A DNA stretch of 64,000 bases. Origin: Eleusine coracana subsp. coracana (taxonomy: Eukaryota; Streptophyta; Magnoliopsida; Poales; Poaceae). Below are positions 1 to 11,833 of the stretch, piece by piece. Numbering within the stretch: the first letter of the stretch is position 1; each line of letters starts with the position of its first letter. The notes under the pieces were generated by a model that saw only the letters and a program-made list of their open reading frames with translations, did not search any database and was not told the DNA's origin. The translations under genes were made by a program, and so were the position numbers. Where the stretch lies: NCBI GenBank assembly GCA_032690845.1, contig CM064433.1, forward strand, positions 38,314,658 through 38,378,657, written 5' to 3'.

Positions 1-3000
1 CCAGTGGAATCTTCCACTGCAGTGACAATCTCTGTCCTGGTCATCTAAAAACCACATAGAGCTATGCCCTGAGTAACTAATTTACTCAGCAAGACTGACC
101 CGTCAAAATGGCCAGCTACAGCCGACGCCTAGACATGCAAAGGCTAGGGATAGGGTTTATATTGCTAGAAAGCCAGCCTAGGAGTGTATCCTTGTTTTTT
201 AAGTTTTAGCATCAAGTTAAGTTGTCATGCGGAATAGTAAATTTAATTTGCACTAAACCTAGACCAATCATGTTTGTAATAGAATCTTAATAATTCCAAA
301 CAGCAGTATTAAACCCACTTATCATCTACACTGTTCCGGAGCAGCGATCAAGTGGTACTCGTTACTGTGAGGGGCAACGACTCGAATCGATTTACATCTT
401 ACAGTAGAAACCTGCTTGCATGATCCATACGCGCTTCCTGGAAGCCGCATGGAGCAACCTTTCACTTACGGTACCGCAGGGTCTTCCGGGTCCAGACTCC
501 CCCGAGAAGGGTCCCCCAACGCGATGCACCCCGTGCCACCATCCATGGGTGGATTGCTCCCTCCTCTCAGCCCTAGTTCCGCCAAAGAAGGGAGAAGGCT
601 AGCTTCTGACCAAGCAGTCACCATAGCTACGTCGGTTTACTGGGCCCAATCTCCAGCATGCAAACAGTACGTTCAAACTTGATACCATGGGCCAGACACG
701 AGGCGTAGCCTTAGGTGACTCAGACGAGGCTACCTATTTGAAGACAAGTTGTCCTTCCCTTTCCGCCTAGTTACCCGTCCTGTCTTCATTGTGATTCCAT
801 CCACCCTTTCCTTCATCCGATATCATTCCCCAGTGATAATATTTCCAATCTACGAGCGGTCTCCATACCACTCGATGAGTAGTCGTCCTAAATTAAGCAG
901 AGCGACTACCGACCTAAAGCTAATTATCGGTAAGGAGGGACCTACTGCACGCTAGGGTTTCAAACAACTCCTACCACTTAATACACAGGCAAGCCTACAT
1001 CCCTAGCTAGTGATAGAATAAAAATTTAAGACGGGGATAATGCATCGGGGCTTGTCTGGGTTCTGCTCTTGCTCAGCTACGGCACCTCCGGCTCCTTCTG
1101 GATCCTGCTCCGGTCCCGTCTCCACGTGGTTCACTGCGTGATCTATATGATGCAAAAAAATGAAGCTTATGAGAGAAGATTCATGGCACTTCCTCAATAA
1201 CTACGTTAATATACACTATTTCTCGTGGAAGTGAGCGGGGTGTGTTGACCACTTCAGCAATGCAACGTATTTGGTGGAGGCACAGGGTGAGGGTGTTTTG
1301 TGTATTTCCTTCATGGACTCCAGTATTTAACCGCGACGACGTCGTACCAAGGTACGGTGTGTGTGTGTCGGCCGGGGTTAAGCTACGTAAGTGATGTTCA
1401 TGACCAGTAGGTGCTATTTAATTAATGCTTTAGTGTATCGAGCCCCACCCTCGCAAAGTACTAAGTACCCATGAAACAGCCTTAAGGTGGAACCATATAT
1501 ATATTAACGGGTAATATTGCACTCAAGACACAGTTTATTAAGTTCACATGGTTCTGATCATCAAATGAGCAGGGGTGATTTAATATGGTTAGGTTATAAT
1601 AGGAGTGATTTATTGGCCAAGTTTCACTCTCATGCACCAAGCCAATAATTTCAATTAATTATTATAAGGAAAAAGGTGTTAAATTATTTACAGCTAATAT
1701 ACAGAGACTCACTCTATGACATTTTCCAGGGAGACTAGAAACTGAAAAACCTACTTGATGATCAAATTTCAAGATCTTATCAGCTCCCTATAATTAGTTA
1801 TGATTTTATGAGGGTTTTTATTACATATTTAGACCCTAAAAATAAAACTAACATACATTGTGATATAGCATTGTTTCCTACTACTACTAGTCCAGGCAAG
1901 GCTAACAAAATTTATCTTTCCTCAAAATTCTGATTAATCATTTTACTATGCATTTTTCAAGTTTTACACTTTTTTGGAAATGATTAAAATGAAAAATCAA
2001 TTTTTGATTAGGCGGGCCGCAACCAGGCAGCCCAGTGGGCTGAACCCACATGGGGAAGGTGCTCCTGGGCCAGATCTGGCCCAGGCGGCACGGCCCAGTA
2101 GCCAGCTGGACCACTGGCCACCTCAGCCGAGCCAAGAGCGCGCGCGCACGACGGCGGCGCGCGGTGGCGCGGGCACGGCGGCCGACTGGGGTGGCGGCGG
2201 CGATAGCATTGCCGGGATAGCAACCGGCGGGTCCCAACGGACATGTGGCACGTGAAAAGAGAACAAGGTGGGTCACCGGGACTAGGGCTGAGACGGCGAG
2301 GCGAGGCGACAACGGTCGAAGGTGGCGTTCCAGCGGGGGTCTTGCGCTTGGGCAAGCCGAGTGAGACCGGGGAGGTACTCGAAGCCAAGAGCTCACTGCA
2401 TGTCAAAAGAATTGGGTCGAGGCTCACCAGGGCGTTCGGGCTACGCGGTGGAGCGGCGGTAGGAGGCGGGGAAGAAGGCGGCGATTGCCGGAGACTCGGA
2501 GGGGGAAGAGGACGGCAGCTCTGGTGGAAACACGAGGGCGCTGGCACGAAGCTTGTGGTGCTCACGGCACGGGCGGGGAGGTAGTGCAGCGGCCGGGTGT
2601 TGGAGCTCGCGCGGCGGCGATGGCGAGTGCTTCGGAGGAAGAAGAGAACAGAGGATGGGAGGCGCACGCGCGAGAGAGAGAATGAGCAAGGGGGGTGTTC
2701 GGACCGCGGGGCGACAGAGGGGATGTGGGAACGGGGTGGGGGCGTCGATCCGTGGGCGCGGCGGATGCCGATTCATCGGCGCCCACGCGGCGTACAGGCA
2801 GGCGCCGGTGTGTTTCTTTGAAGTCACTGACGGGTGGGTCCCACATGGAGTTTTTCTTTTTCTTTTATTTTTCTAACCCCGACAGTCGGCTACACTTAAT
2901 ATTTTTATGTGAATTAATCTATAGTTGATAAAATTAAACCAAAAATAAGTCTGTCTCCGCATAATGTGCTGGATTTTATAAAAATACTAACTACCATCAG

Positions 3001-3324
3001 TTCTCATTCATATTTAATTAGAAATTTTGTGAATAGAGCTGGTTTTTGAAACTTCCACCATTTATTTGGGGCAACTAATAAAGTAATAAAATTCTGAAAA
3101 ATTCTGTACAATTCTACTCTACCATAAACATCAATATATATTTTTGGTGGGTATGAGTTATGTGAAAAAGTCTGAACTTGTAGTTCAAACTATATTCAAA
3201 TTTGTCTTGAATTTGGTTCAAATTGGTTCAAAACTTCAGTTTACTTTTTGTCCTAGGTTCTCAGGCTGGTGAGAAATGACTTTGATGTGTTTTCCATAAG
3301 AACCATGACACCCTAGGTGTCACA
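1..3324. mobile_element. LTR-like repeat, copy 1 (left end outside window)
   Basis: This block aligns along its length, in the same orientation, with the 4.3-kb solo LTR at 6011-10323. The first bases here match about position 6382, so roughly 370 bp are missing to the left. It ends in GGTGTCACA at 3324, matching the end of the other copy. It holds a GC-rich stretch (about 2010-2830) with long overlapping reading frames on both strands and no recognisable domain, followed by an AT-rich tail. No gag or pol is seen. The match is seen in the sequence; calling it an LTR is inferred from the better-bounded second copy. Confidence 0.7.
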
Positions 3325-3781
3325 GCCTCGACCATCGCACTTTGCCATCAACTTCTGCAGACACACCTCCACGCCGGAGGAGGGTTGCCGGAAGGTGGTA
3401 CGAGTTACCAGCAACAATGGCTCACCGGCAGTCGGGTGCGCATTCTGGCGTGACTTCTCAGTGGGCCTCAGAATCACTAGCTAGCTTGTCCTAATGACAA
3501 GAAAAACAAATGGCGGAGTATCTTCGATTCAACAGGAGGAAAAGAAACGTAACAACCTCGTGAACCAGAGAGAACATGACATAAAAAGACGGGCTTGTAA
3601 TCACGGTCATATGAGCGTGAGTACACCTATGATTGGGGCCTAGACAAAAACAAAAGCGCAATCACAATTACACAAGTGATCCAGTCTATTGACCAACCAA
3701 ACATGCCATGGAATTTGAGCGTGTGGAGCACGCGTTGACGCCGCCAGGCCTTAGCAACACCTTGATAAGGCGAGAAAAAGC
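3325..3781. repeat. Anonymous duplicated block, copy 1 part a
   Basis: Short stretches here recur at 14400-14848: a TTTGCCATCAACTT segment followed by GGAAGGTGGTACGAG (near 3345-3405, again near 14788-14840), and a CATGCCATGGAATT segment followed by GCGTTGACG (near 3702-3740, again near 14548-14625). The two segments occur in opposite order in the two places, so the copies are rearranged. No open coding frame with a known domain was seen. It may be the remains of an old gene family or a repeat. Confidence 0.4.
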
Positions 3782-4140
3782 AGGTCCTATTTGGTAGAGC
3801 TCCGGTTGTGCAAGCATCGGTCGTGGCTGTGGCTTCTCTGAAAACCCAACTTTTCTAGCCGTGGCTATGGCTATGGCTGAAATCGTTTAACAAAACAGCT
3901 TATTCTACAACTTCTCTGGTAGCTTCATAGAAGAAAGAGACAAACAAGTCAAAAATTGATGGGTCCCATGGAGGAGAAGCACCCGAAGCTACCCCTAGGC
4001 AGCTCCCGGCTTTGGTGCTTTTTCGGGTCCGGCCCCCTCATTTATTTCCAGAGAAGCAGTTAAGGGAACACCCCCATTTGGTAAATTTTTTGGTGAAACC
4101 ATGTGAGAAGTCGGAGCCAAAGCCCGGCCAAACAGGGCCT
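3782..4140. mobile_element. MITE, hAT-like termini
   Basis: The left end AGGTCCTATTTGG and right end CCAAACAGGGCCT form an imperfect inverted repeat of the AGGCCCTGTTTGG kind common in grass genomes. The interior is non-coding with repeated GTGGCTATGGCT-like words. AAGC lies directly outside both ends, which is shorter than the 8-bp duplication expected of hAT elements, so the exact bounds are uncertain. It splits the anonymous block, whose second part continues at 4141. Confidence 0.5.
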
Positions 4141-4370
4141 AAGCTTGAACACCGGTGGCAGCTCACACAGGATATATTTGGGTCGAGCGGCGTCAGCGAT
4201 TTCGCCTACAAACTACAGCATTGGCATGTCTATCCATCGACATCCTCTTCATTGCCTCCATCAACCAGATTCGTTCATCGGGCCTGTCGGAAATAATTGG
4301 GCCATGTTTACAGAGACCCTATATGTAGAGCGCCTGACGGGTCGAGCACATTAGAGCGGTATGAGATTCA
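4141..4370. repeat. Anonymous duplicated block, copy 1 part b
   Basis: ATATTTGGGTCGAGC near 4170 matches ATATTCGGGTCAAGC near 14738, and GATTCGTTCATCGGGCCTGTC near 4267 matches the stretch near 16613. In the second copy these two landmarks are separated by a nested transposon (14852-16555), while here they are about 100 bp apart. This copy therefore resembles the empty site. Confidence 0.4.
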
Positions 4371-4587
4371 TGCGCCACCCATCCAACAGCTATGACTCAT
4401 CTACTTTGGAGCTTTTTTTTTTTGCATGTTCTATTCTCTTTCGAGGCCACGGAGCGCGTCTACGTCCATGCTCGCATGACCGTGTGGTTGTGCTTGATGT
4501 CGTCATGGCAACCCACGTCCGCCGCCCATCTCCACGCTGCCGTCTCCTCTCCCCTTTCTTCCTCACCGCTGTGACGCGCACCAACCC

Positions 4588-4803
4588 CATTGTTCCAAGT
4601 TGTTGGTTCCGTTGTTCTGGGCTATTGATCCTATTGTTCTGGGCTACAAGTTATGTTTTTCTAGGTTATAGGTCCTAGATTTCCAGCCTAGAAGTTTCAT
4701 TGTTCCGAGTCACCCTCCATTATTCTGGGCACAAAAGCTCATTGTTTCTAGGCGACAAATTGATAGTTCCAGACACAAGAATCATTTTTCCAGGCTACAG
4801 AGG
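4588..4803. repeat. Degenerate 22-bp minisatellite, about 10 units
   Basis: About ten consecutive units of 20-23 bp share the core ATTGTTCTGGGCTAC followed by AAGTT-like bases. Variants are GTTGTTCTGGGCTATTG, TTTTTCTAGGTTATAGG and CATTGTTTCTAGGCGAC. The units are diverged, which suggests age. No coding meaning is evident. Confidence 0.65.
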
Positions 4804-5872
4804 TAGGGGGCTAATAACTATAGACCTAGTCGACCCCAATCATGGGCCTCGACCACTACAACATGCTTTTTACAGTGGCCCAAAAAAATCCCAAAGCCCT
4901 GGATGAGGCTTTCTTCGACAGTAATCTAAATTGGCACATAATTCTAAAGTTTTTTTGAATTGGCACGTCCCAAACCCTTGGATGAGGCTTCCTTCCGTGG
5001 CCTCCTCCCGCCCGCGATGTAGGAGGAAGAATGCATGGTACAACACATCCTGTAAATACAAGTGTTACATGAGTGTATCCTAGGTCTCCGGTATATGAAG
5101 ATTTGTCAGAAGTTCTGTAATAAAAATGCTATTTTCCTTGAAGAAAAAAGAAAGGAACAAGGGCTCCCCGCACGGTCGGATGCTACAGCACTGCTGCGGC
5201 GTTACTTCTCACCAGCAAGATTGGGTACCTTGGGCCACTTGAAAATCAGCGGGTCGTGCTAGTATGAGCCAAATCTTCCCACATGGTGCCCTCTGCTATG
5301 TAGATCCTGCAGTTCGTTGCCCAGTGGGTGGCTATCCCATCTCAAGGGGTGATCGAGGCAGGAAACGCTACTGTCGCTTTAGCCACTGTCACCACCCATC
5401 TTTTCACCGTTCCATCGGCCCTCGCGAACCCTCGAAACAGCGCCGTACATCCCTTTTGAAGTTGTCCATAAGCTTGCAGGACTCCTCATCAGATCGGTGT
5501 CGTTCCAGCTGGATCAATCGAGCGAGAGATGCACTTGCCTAGCTGGACCTCGTCGCGACGCGCCCGGCATCTCGCGCCGCCGCAGCCTCCTCTTCGGCAG
5601 GGGAATTTCACACACGGTAACACATACAGCAACTACCTCGCAACAAGTCACAAGCAGCGATCGTGTCGCCTCTGTGGTGAGGTGAGCAGATAGTGCTAGA
5701 GTGAGCGTACGCCTGCGTGCGACCCTGGGCCGTCTTGGACTTGGCCACCCCAACCCACAGAGCTGCTTGCATCCGGCGAACCGATCCCTGTCTGCTGGCC
5801 TACTCCTCTTCGCCGCCAGGGAGTGTACCAGTGAATTGCAGCTACAGCTTGGTATGTCAAAACCCATGGTGA
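4804..5872. other. No gene recognised
   Basis: About 1.1 kb of mixed-composition sequence with only short open frames and no recognised domain. A stretch near 5820-5870 (AGTGAATTGCAG to the AAACCCATGGTGAT word) resembles 30066-30098, so it may be a piece of a dispersed repeat interrupted by the LTR that begins at 5873. Confidence 0.4.
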
Positions 5873-6010
5873 TGTTGACACCGAAATTTGGGTTGGTCCC
5901 GGTAGTCACCGGCATGGATCTGGAATCGGCCAAGTCAAGAGAAGTCCAATGGCCGAAGGAATAAAGTGGGCCCATATGTGTTGATTTTTGTATCTTTCTA
6001 TTTGTATTTA
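5873..6010. mobile_element. Older LTR, left part (interrupted)
   Basis: It starts TGTTGACACCGAAATTTGG. The proposed other end of the same LTR is at 11502 (CCCAACA), giving a 5-bp TGTTG/CAACA terminal inverted repeat. A 4313-bp solo LTR and its ATTTA target duplication interrupt it after 6010. The rejoined length is about 1.3 kb. No matching target duplication was found outside, so the bounds are inferred. Confidence 0.5.
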
Positions 6011-9000
6011 TGTCACAGAACCGTCTTAACACGGAGGCGATTCCATTCCAGGATCTTTCTCGGGTGACGACATGCGCTGTGATGCCCAATAGTACAACAG
6101 TTGACAAAATAATATAGTTGCAACAAGAACATAGATAGGGTACAGAGTTTTACATAAATCTGAATTTAAATTACAAACCAGAGTTTTAAACAAATAAAAT
6201 ACAGAAGTGAAATTTGTTCAATAGTAATTAAATGGTTCGACGGGATAAGCAAGATACAATCGCCCTCTCACGACGACACACAGTGAATATCCGGCCATGA
6301 TAGGTGTGTTTCCCGAAAAACCGTGGCAGCAATCAACGGACTACTCCTCCTCGTTGTCGATGCATCGTTCCCACTCGCCGCAGTGGCAGTCTCCATTCTG
6401 GTCATCTGAAAATCATATAGATATACACCCTGAGTAACTAGTTTACTTAGCAAGACTGACCGTCAAAATGGCCAACTACAGCCGACACCTAAACATGCAA
6501 AGGCTAAGGATAGGGTTTATGTTGCCAAAAGCCAGCCTAAAAGTGGATCCTTATTTTTCAAATTTTAGCGTCAAGTTAAGTTGTCATGCAGAATAATAAA
6601 TTTAGTTTGCACTAAAGCTATAACAATCATGGTTGCAGTACAATCTTAATAATTCCAAACAACAGTATTGAACCCACTCATCATCTTAATGGCTTCCGAC
6701 ACTGAGAAACCTGCTTGCATGATCCATACGCATTTCAGGGAAGCTGCATGGAGCAACCATTTCGTATACGGTACCACAAGGTCATCCGCGCCTGGCTCTC
6801 CCGAGAAGGGTCCCCCAACGCGATGCACCCCGTGCCGCCATCCGTGGATGGATTACTCTCTCCTCTCCGCCCAGTTCCACCTCAAGGATCAAGGTACCTT
6901 CCGACCAAGCAGTAGTCATAGCTACATCAGTTTACTGGGCCCATAACTCCAGCATGTAAATAGTACGTTCAAACTTGACCTCATAGGACCGAACACGAGG
7001 CGTAGCCTTAGGTGACTCGGACGAGGCTATCTCCTTGAAGACAAGTTGTCCTTCCCTTTCCACCTAGTTGCCCGTCCGGTCTTTATTGTGATCTCATCCA
7101 TACTTTCCTTCATCTGACACCATTCCCCAGTGCTAATATTTCCTGTCTACGAGTGGTCTCCATACCACTTGATGAATAGTCATCCTAAATTAAGCAGAGC
7201 GACTACCGTCCTAAGGCTAATTATCGGGAAAAAGGGGACCTACTATAATGTTAGGTTTTCAAACAACTCCTACAAACTTAATGCACAGACAAGGCTATAT
7301 CCCTAACTAGTGATAAAGTAAAAAAGTTAAAACTTGATGGGATGCACCGGGGCTTGCCTTGGTCCTGCTCCTGGTTAGCTAAAGCACCACCCGGTCCCTC
7401 TGGCTCCTGCTCTGGTCCCACCTCCACGTGGTTCACTTTGTGATCCATATGATGCAAAAGATGATGCTTATGAGAGAAGCTTCATGGCACTTCCTCAACA
7501 CATACGTTAACGTAGTCAGGTGATATGTAAAAGCGAAGGGGGGGGGGGGGGGGGAGGGTTGTATGGGTGTTTGCGACTGATACACTCATGACAGGTATAT
7601 GGTGAGTGTGCAATGACCAACAATAATATTACCAGCATGTTGGGCATGATGATAAGCATGAACAAGTTCTTATGATATAAATTCTGAAGTATAACATAGA
7701 GTTAATTAGGAAGATATGGATCCTATAAGGTGATGAAATAAATCTAGCATGTTTTGGAGATCAATTACACATGGGTGATTTATTGTAATTAGGAAATACC
7801 AGGAGTGATTTATTTACCAAGTTTGACTTATATGTATTGAGCCATAAATTTTTTATTAATTAATACGAGGCAAGTGGCTAAATAATTAATTATGACTAAA
7901 TTACAGAGAAATAGCACATATACCTTTACAGAGAGGTCCCATATGTTAAAATATAATTATTCACCAAGTGTCATGGATTTACCATCTTCATATAATTGTT
8001 TATGATTTTGTTAGTGGTTTACACATTAAATTTAGTCCTAATACAAAATTTAACATGCAATGAGGTTTGCCATTTTTATACAATAGTACATGTCTATTGG
8101 ATCCAGAACATTTTTCTTTGCCCTCAAATTCGCAATAAGTAATTTATTATGCATTTTATAAGTTTATTGTCGTCCCTGAAAATAAAAATCTAAATGAAGA
8201 AAATTCGATTATTTTGGCCTCATGGGCCAATTCTGTCATACGGCCTAGCGGACCGAGGCCGGCGGCTATCCTGGGCCGGATCTGGCCCGCGCGGGTCGAG
8301 GCCGCAAGACCATGCGCGGCCCAGGCCAGCTTTGCCAGAACAAGCGTGCGTGCGGCGGCGGCGCCCTCAGCTGCGCGCGGTGGCGCAGGCACGGCAGCCA
8401 ACCGGGTTGACGGCGGAAGCTGCATTTTTGGTAGTTTGTTTACATATTATTTATCATTACAAGGAGCACGTAGGGTCGATGTATTAACCAAATGTGAGAT
8501 AGATATATAGGGTGGACATATTTGACATATTTTATTGATGGACTCCAGTAAAATAACTTAGTAACGATGTATAGAAATACAGTGTGTGTCGATCACGACT
8601 AATATAATGAACATGTAGATGTTCTCAACGTGAAGTTGATGTGGTTAAACAAGAATTAGGTGCATGAGATATAGGCTAAAGAGATGGCCATAGTGTAAAT
8701 AGGAAATGATAACCCTATAAGACAATTAATTAATTTAGCATGTTTCTAGAAGTCATATATGCATAAGCCATTTATTATAGGTAATACATATGAGGGGTGA
8801 TTTTTAAGCCAAGTTTTATCGACATGCATGGAGTCAATAATTTTAAATAATTAAAACAAGGTAAAAGAGAATTAATTAATTGTGACCAAAATACAGGGAA
8901 CTAAAATGTATGACATTGCAGATGCATGGGTCATGACAAAAGATATATGTGTGCCAACTTTCAAGAATTTACCAGCTCCCAATATTTATATATAAATTTA

Positions 9001-10323
9001 TAGGTACTTTACTTATTATTTTTGCCTCGGGATAAACTGATTGTTCGCAATGAGGTTTAGCATTTTTGATAAATAGTGCATGATTAGAGAGACCCAGAAA
9101 AATTGGTTTGGATCAAAAATACCCAGTACTTCATGTCCTATGCATTTTACAAGTCAACAATGTTTTCTGGACTTTATTTAACTGAAAGAAAATGATTAAA
9201 AGGTCCTGGGCCAATTAGATCTGGGCACAACCATGGCCACAAGGCACTGTAGCGCACCAGATCCGGCCAGACCAACACCGGGTCCAGCAGAGCTCGGCCA
9301 TGGCGGCCAGTACCTCGCCGGAGGTGGCATAACCCGCCAGAACTTGGTCAAATGATCACGAAAAATTGTAAATAAAGTATCTACGCGAAGGACGGATCAG
9401 TGTGCACGCTATGGAATAGGAATGGAACGATGAGGCTCACCGAGGAGGTCGAATTTAGGACCGGCGGCGGCATGCACGCCGACAAGGGTCGCGCCGGAAA
9501 AACTTCAAATCCGGTGAGCACATGCAAGGATTCAAGGAACCGTTTCTTGGAGGAGCTAGAGGATTTCTTTGTGCATGTTTTGGTGGCTGAATTTGCGCTG
9601 GAACGCAGCAGGGTGGTCGAGCGACCCGGAGGAAACGGCGGCGGCAATGGTGAGCTCGAGCTCAGCCGAGAGAGAGAGAAAGGGGGGGAAGAGAGAGCGC
9701 GCGAGTCGGGAGGGGAGCAAAACGGTGGTCGGCACTCTGGTTTTGGAGCCTGATTTCGGACCAGGGGAGCGAGGCACCGGTGGGCGATGGCCACACGGCA
9801 GCGAGGCGCCGGGAGCCCGGGCCCGCACGGGAGGTAGAAGATAGAGGCGACGCTGGCAGGTGGGCCCGTGGGTTTTCCAAACAGCACTTACTTAATATTT
9901 TTGTATCTTTAAAAATATAGAATCTATGAAAAATCTAAAAGTAGGTGTCTGTCCATAATGATGTTCTCTAATTTATAAAAATGATAATACTCAACAGTTG
10001 ACATTTGAATGGGAATATGAATTTTTTTCCAAGAGCGATAGTTTTTGACCATTTGAGCATTTATTTGGGTCATTAAATTAAGGGACAAAATTCTGAGACA
10101 TTGCTTAAAATTCTAATTTGTTCCAATATGTAACATATATTTTTATTGGCTATGAGTTATATTGAAAATTTCTGACTTGTAGTTCAAATGTTATTCAAAT
10201 TTTATTTAGATTTTAAATTTTAGTTAATTCAAATGCATCTCAATTCTTTTTAATTTGGGATCAAACTCATGTGGAGTTGGTCTAGGATGTTGTTCTGGGA
10301 ATATTGACACTAGGGGTGTCACA
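6011..10323. mobile_element. 4.3-kb solo LTR with ATTTA target duplication
   Basis: It starts TGTCACAGAACC and ends GGGTGTCACA, satisfying the TG...CA rule. It is flanked directly by ATTTA on both sides (6006-6010 and 10324-10328). There is no primer site, gag or pol inside, and 1-3324 is a truncated relative. The simplest reading is a solo LTR left by LTR-LTR recombination of a long-LTR (probably Gypsy) element. GC-rich stretches at 8220-8420 and 9190-9880 carry overlapping frames on both strands but no domain. A 17-base G run lies at 7538-7554. Confidence 0.75.
7600..9200. repeat. Internal duplication within the solo LTR
   Basis: The stretch ending near 8210 (the GGGTGATTTATT words, then the TGCATTTTATAAGTT junction at about 8151) recurs about 990 bp later (GGGGTGATTTTTAAGCC, then TGCATTTTACAAGTC at about 9142). 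The related LTR at 1-3324 has this segment only once (junction at about 1948). The two parts have diverged, so the duplication is not recent. Confidence 0.55.
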
Positions 10324-11502
10324 ATTTAGATTTAGCTTAAGAAAATCTAGTCGGTTTGTTAGAGTCCTGACCAAGTCGGATCAGAATCCCTTTGCATAGG
10401 GCTATAAATATGTAACTGTATGAAAAAGATTAAGACTTTCGTTCAATACAACTTCGACGCATTGCCAAACCTTTTCTCGACGACATCCTCGTCTCGTGCA
10501 AGCTGCATTGGCTCCGATCTCGGCGAGAGACTTGGATTAGTCACACCCGGTAATTTCATCGACTTCAACTATTAATTTCTTATTAAGTTGATATTCTAGT
10601 TGTCGTCTTTGAAATTGCTAATTATCCGGTAACTAGATCTCTACCTAACTCGTTTTATCGACTTAGATCGTATTACTGTCTCGGTTAGTTCCGATCTTCT
10701 ACGGTTTCAGTAGATCATTCAAGTTAGGTTTAGATCTGTTATTCGAGTCACTTTATTGATTTTATCTATGAACAAGATTAGATCTAGTTTTATTTACCTC
10801 GTTTGAACACTGTCTCGATTTGGTTCGATTTGTTCAAACCAACAAGGTTGCATCGACTCTGACCTCTTGCTGGGTCGATAGGGCTGGATCTGGTCTGTTT
10901 ATAGGTAGAGTTGATAGAGTTCTATCGAGGCGTTTAGCCGATAGGTTATCACGGTTCGATCGACTTACTTGTTCTATACTCAATTTATCATATAGTTTGG
11001 TGGTCGATTGCCCCCATATTAAAATAAGTTTACTTGAACGAATCAATTTCATTGACAGAGTGGGTTTTCACATGTTTATTGCATATCTATCGACTCTATC
11101 TTATCGACTTTTTTCTATCGGCATGTTACTCAGAATTTACTATTTTATTTAATTGAGTTTGCCGATAAGCCGATTAGAGTATTTTCATTATTATTTTCTC
11201 TGCTTCTATAGCATCGGCTGGTTTTCACTTTCAGTAACTATCAGCTTTTATCATCGGTCTGTCTGGGGCCGGTGACCCGGGAAATTTGATCGTTTTGCTT
11301 CTCTTTGTCGGTTTGTAGGGAAAATCGACTAGCACGTCTCGGTTTCTTGTGTTGAGCCTGCACTGGAGTTAAGCAAATCTCACAGGTCACGCGTGAAGAT
11401 TTTTGAGTCAACAGATGATCAGCGCCGTCTTCAATCAAACGTCATCTCCGTCAAAATGTTGGAACTCGCGTCGTCTTCTCTGAGTAAGGCTGGTTCCCAA
11501 CA
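10324..11502. mobile_element. Older LTR, right part (interrupted)
   Basis: It resumes after the ATTTA duplication. It carries a TATA-like GGCTATAAATATG near 10400 followed by an AT-rich leader, as expected of an LTR promoter, and ends GGTTCCCAACA at 11502. The CAACA end mirrors TGTTG at 5873. It contains no coding sequence; several TCGACT/ATCGAC-rich stretches run from 10550 to 11150. Confidence 0.5.
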
Positions 11503-11673
11503 ATGAGCATGTTCAGGGAAGATAGGATGCAATAATACTGCACACACAACAGCAAGGAGCTTCTGACTATGGCAACTTGATTCCTAAATAACAATAGTTT
11601 TGGAGCAAACAGAAATGGTTAAGTTCAGCCAATGAGGAGTTTCTGACCTTGACAATTTTATTCCTAAATACTA

Positions 11674-11833
11674 CTCTCTCTGTCCCCAATTACTTGTTAT
11701 CCTGACTCTTTACCAGATTCTTTGATAATTCTCTGAATCTAGGCAACATGTATGTCCAGGTTTAGAGAATGTTCAATGAACCTGCATAACAAAAAACACC
11801 TTCAGAATAACAAGTAAATGGGGACGGAGAGAG
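11674..11833. mobile_element. Stowaway MITE, 160 bp
   Basis: Terminal inverted repeats CTCTCTCTGTCCCC and GGGGACGGAGAGAG are flanked by TA at 11672-11673 and 11834-11835. Other array units give the empty site: AAATACTATTAGTTTTGG without the insert. The inverted repeats extend over about 27 bp. The interior is non-coding. Confidence 0.9.

Noticed and set aside
1938..2928. Several overlapping 60-219-codon frames on both strands
   Set aside because: They lie in the GC-rich part of an LTR, overlap in many frames, have no domain or promoter, and are not conserved as frames in the sibling LTR.
5514..6107. 197-codon minus-strand frame
   Set aside because: It crosses the boundary of the solo LTR insertion at 6011, so it is a chance frame.
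1..6382. Copies 1-3324 and 6011-10323 as the two LTRs of one element
   Set aside because: The second copy has its own ATTTA duplication on both sides, there is no primer site, gag or pol between them, and the two copies differ by a 1-kb duplication.
9381..9887. 168-codon minus-strand and 117-codon plus-strand frames
   Set aside because: Same GC-rich LTR region in the solo LTR; the frames do not correspond to those in copy 1 and show low-complexity Ser/Pro/Arg composition.
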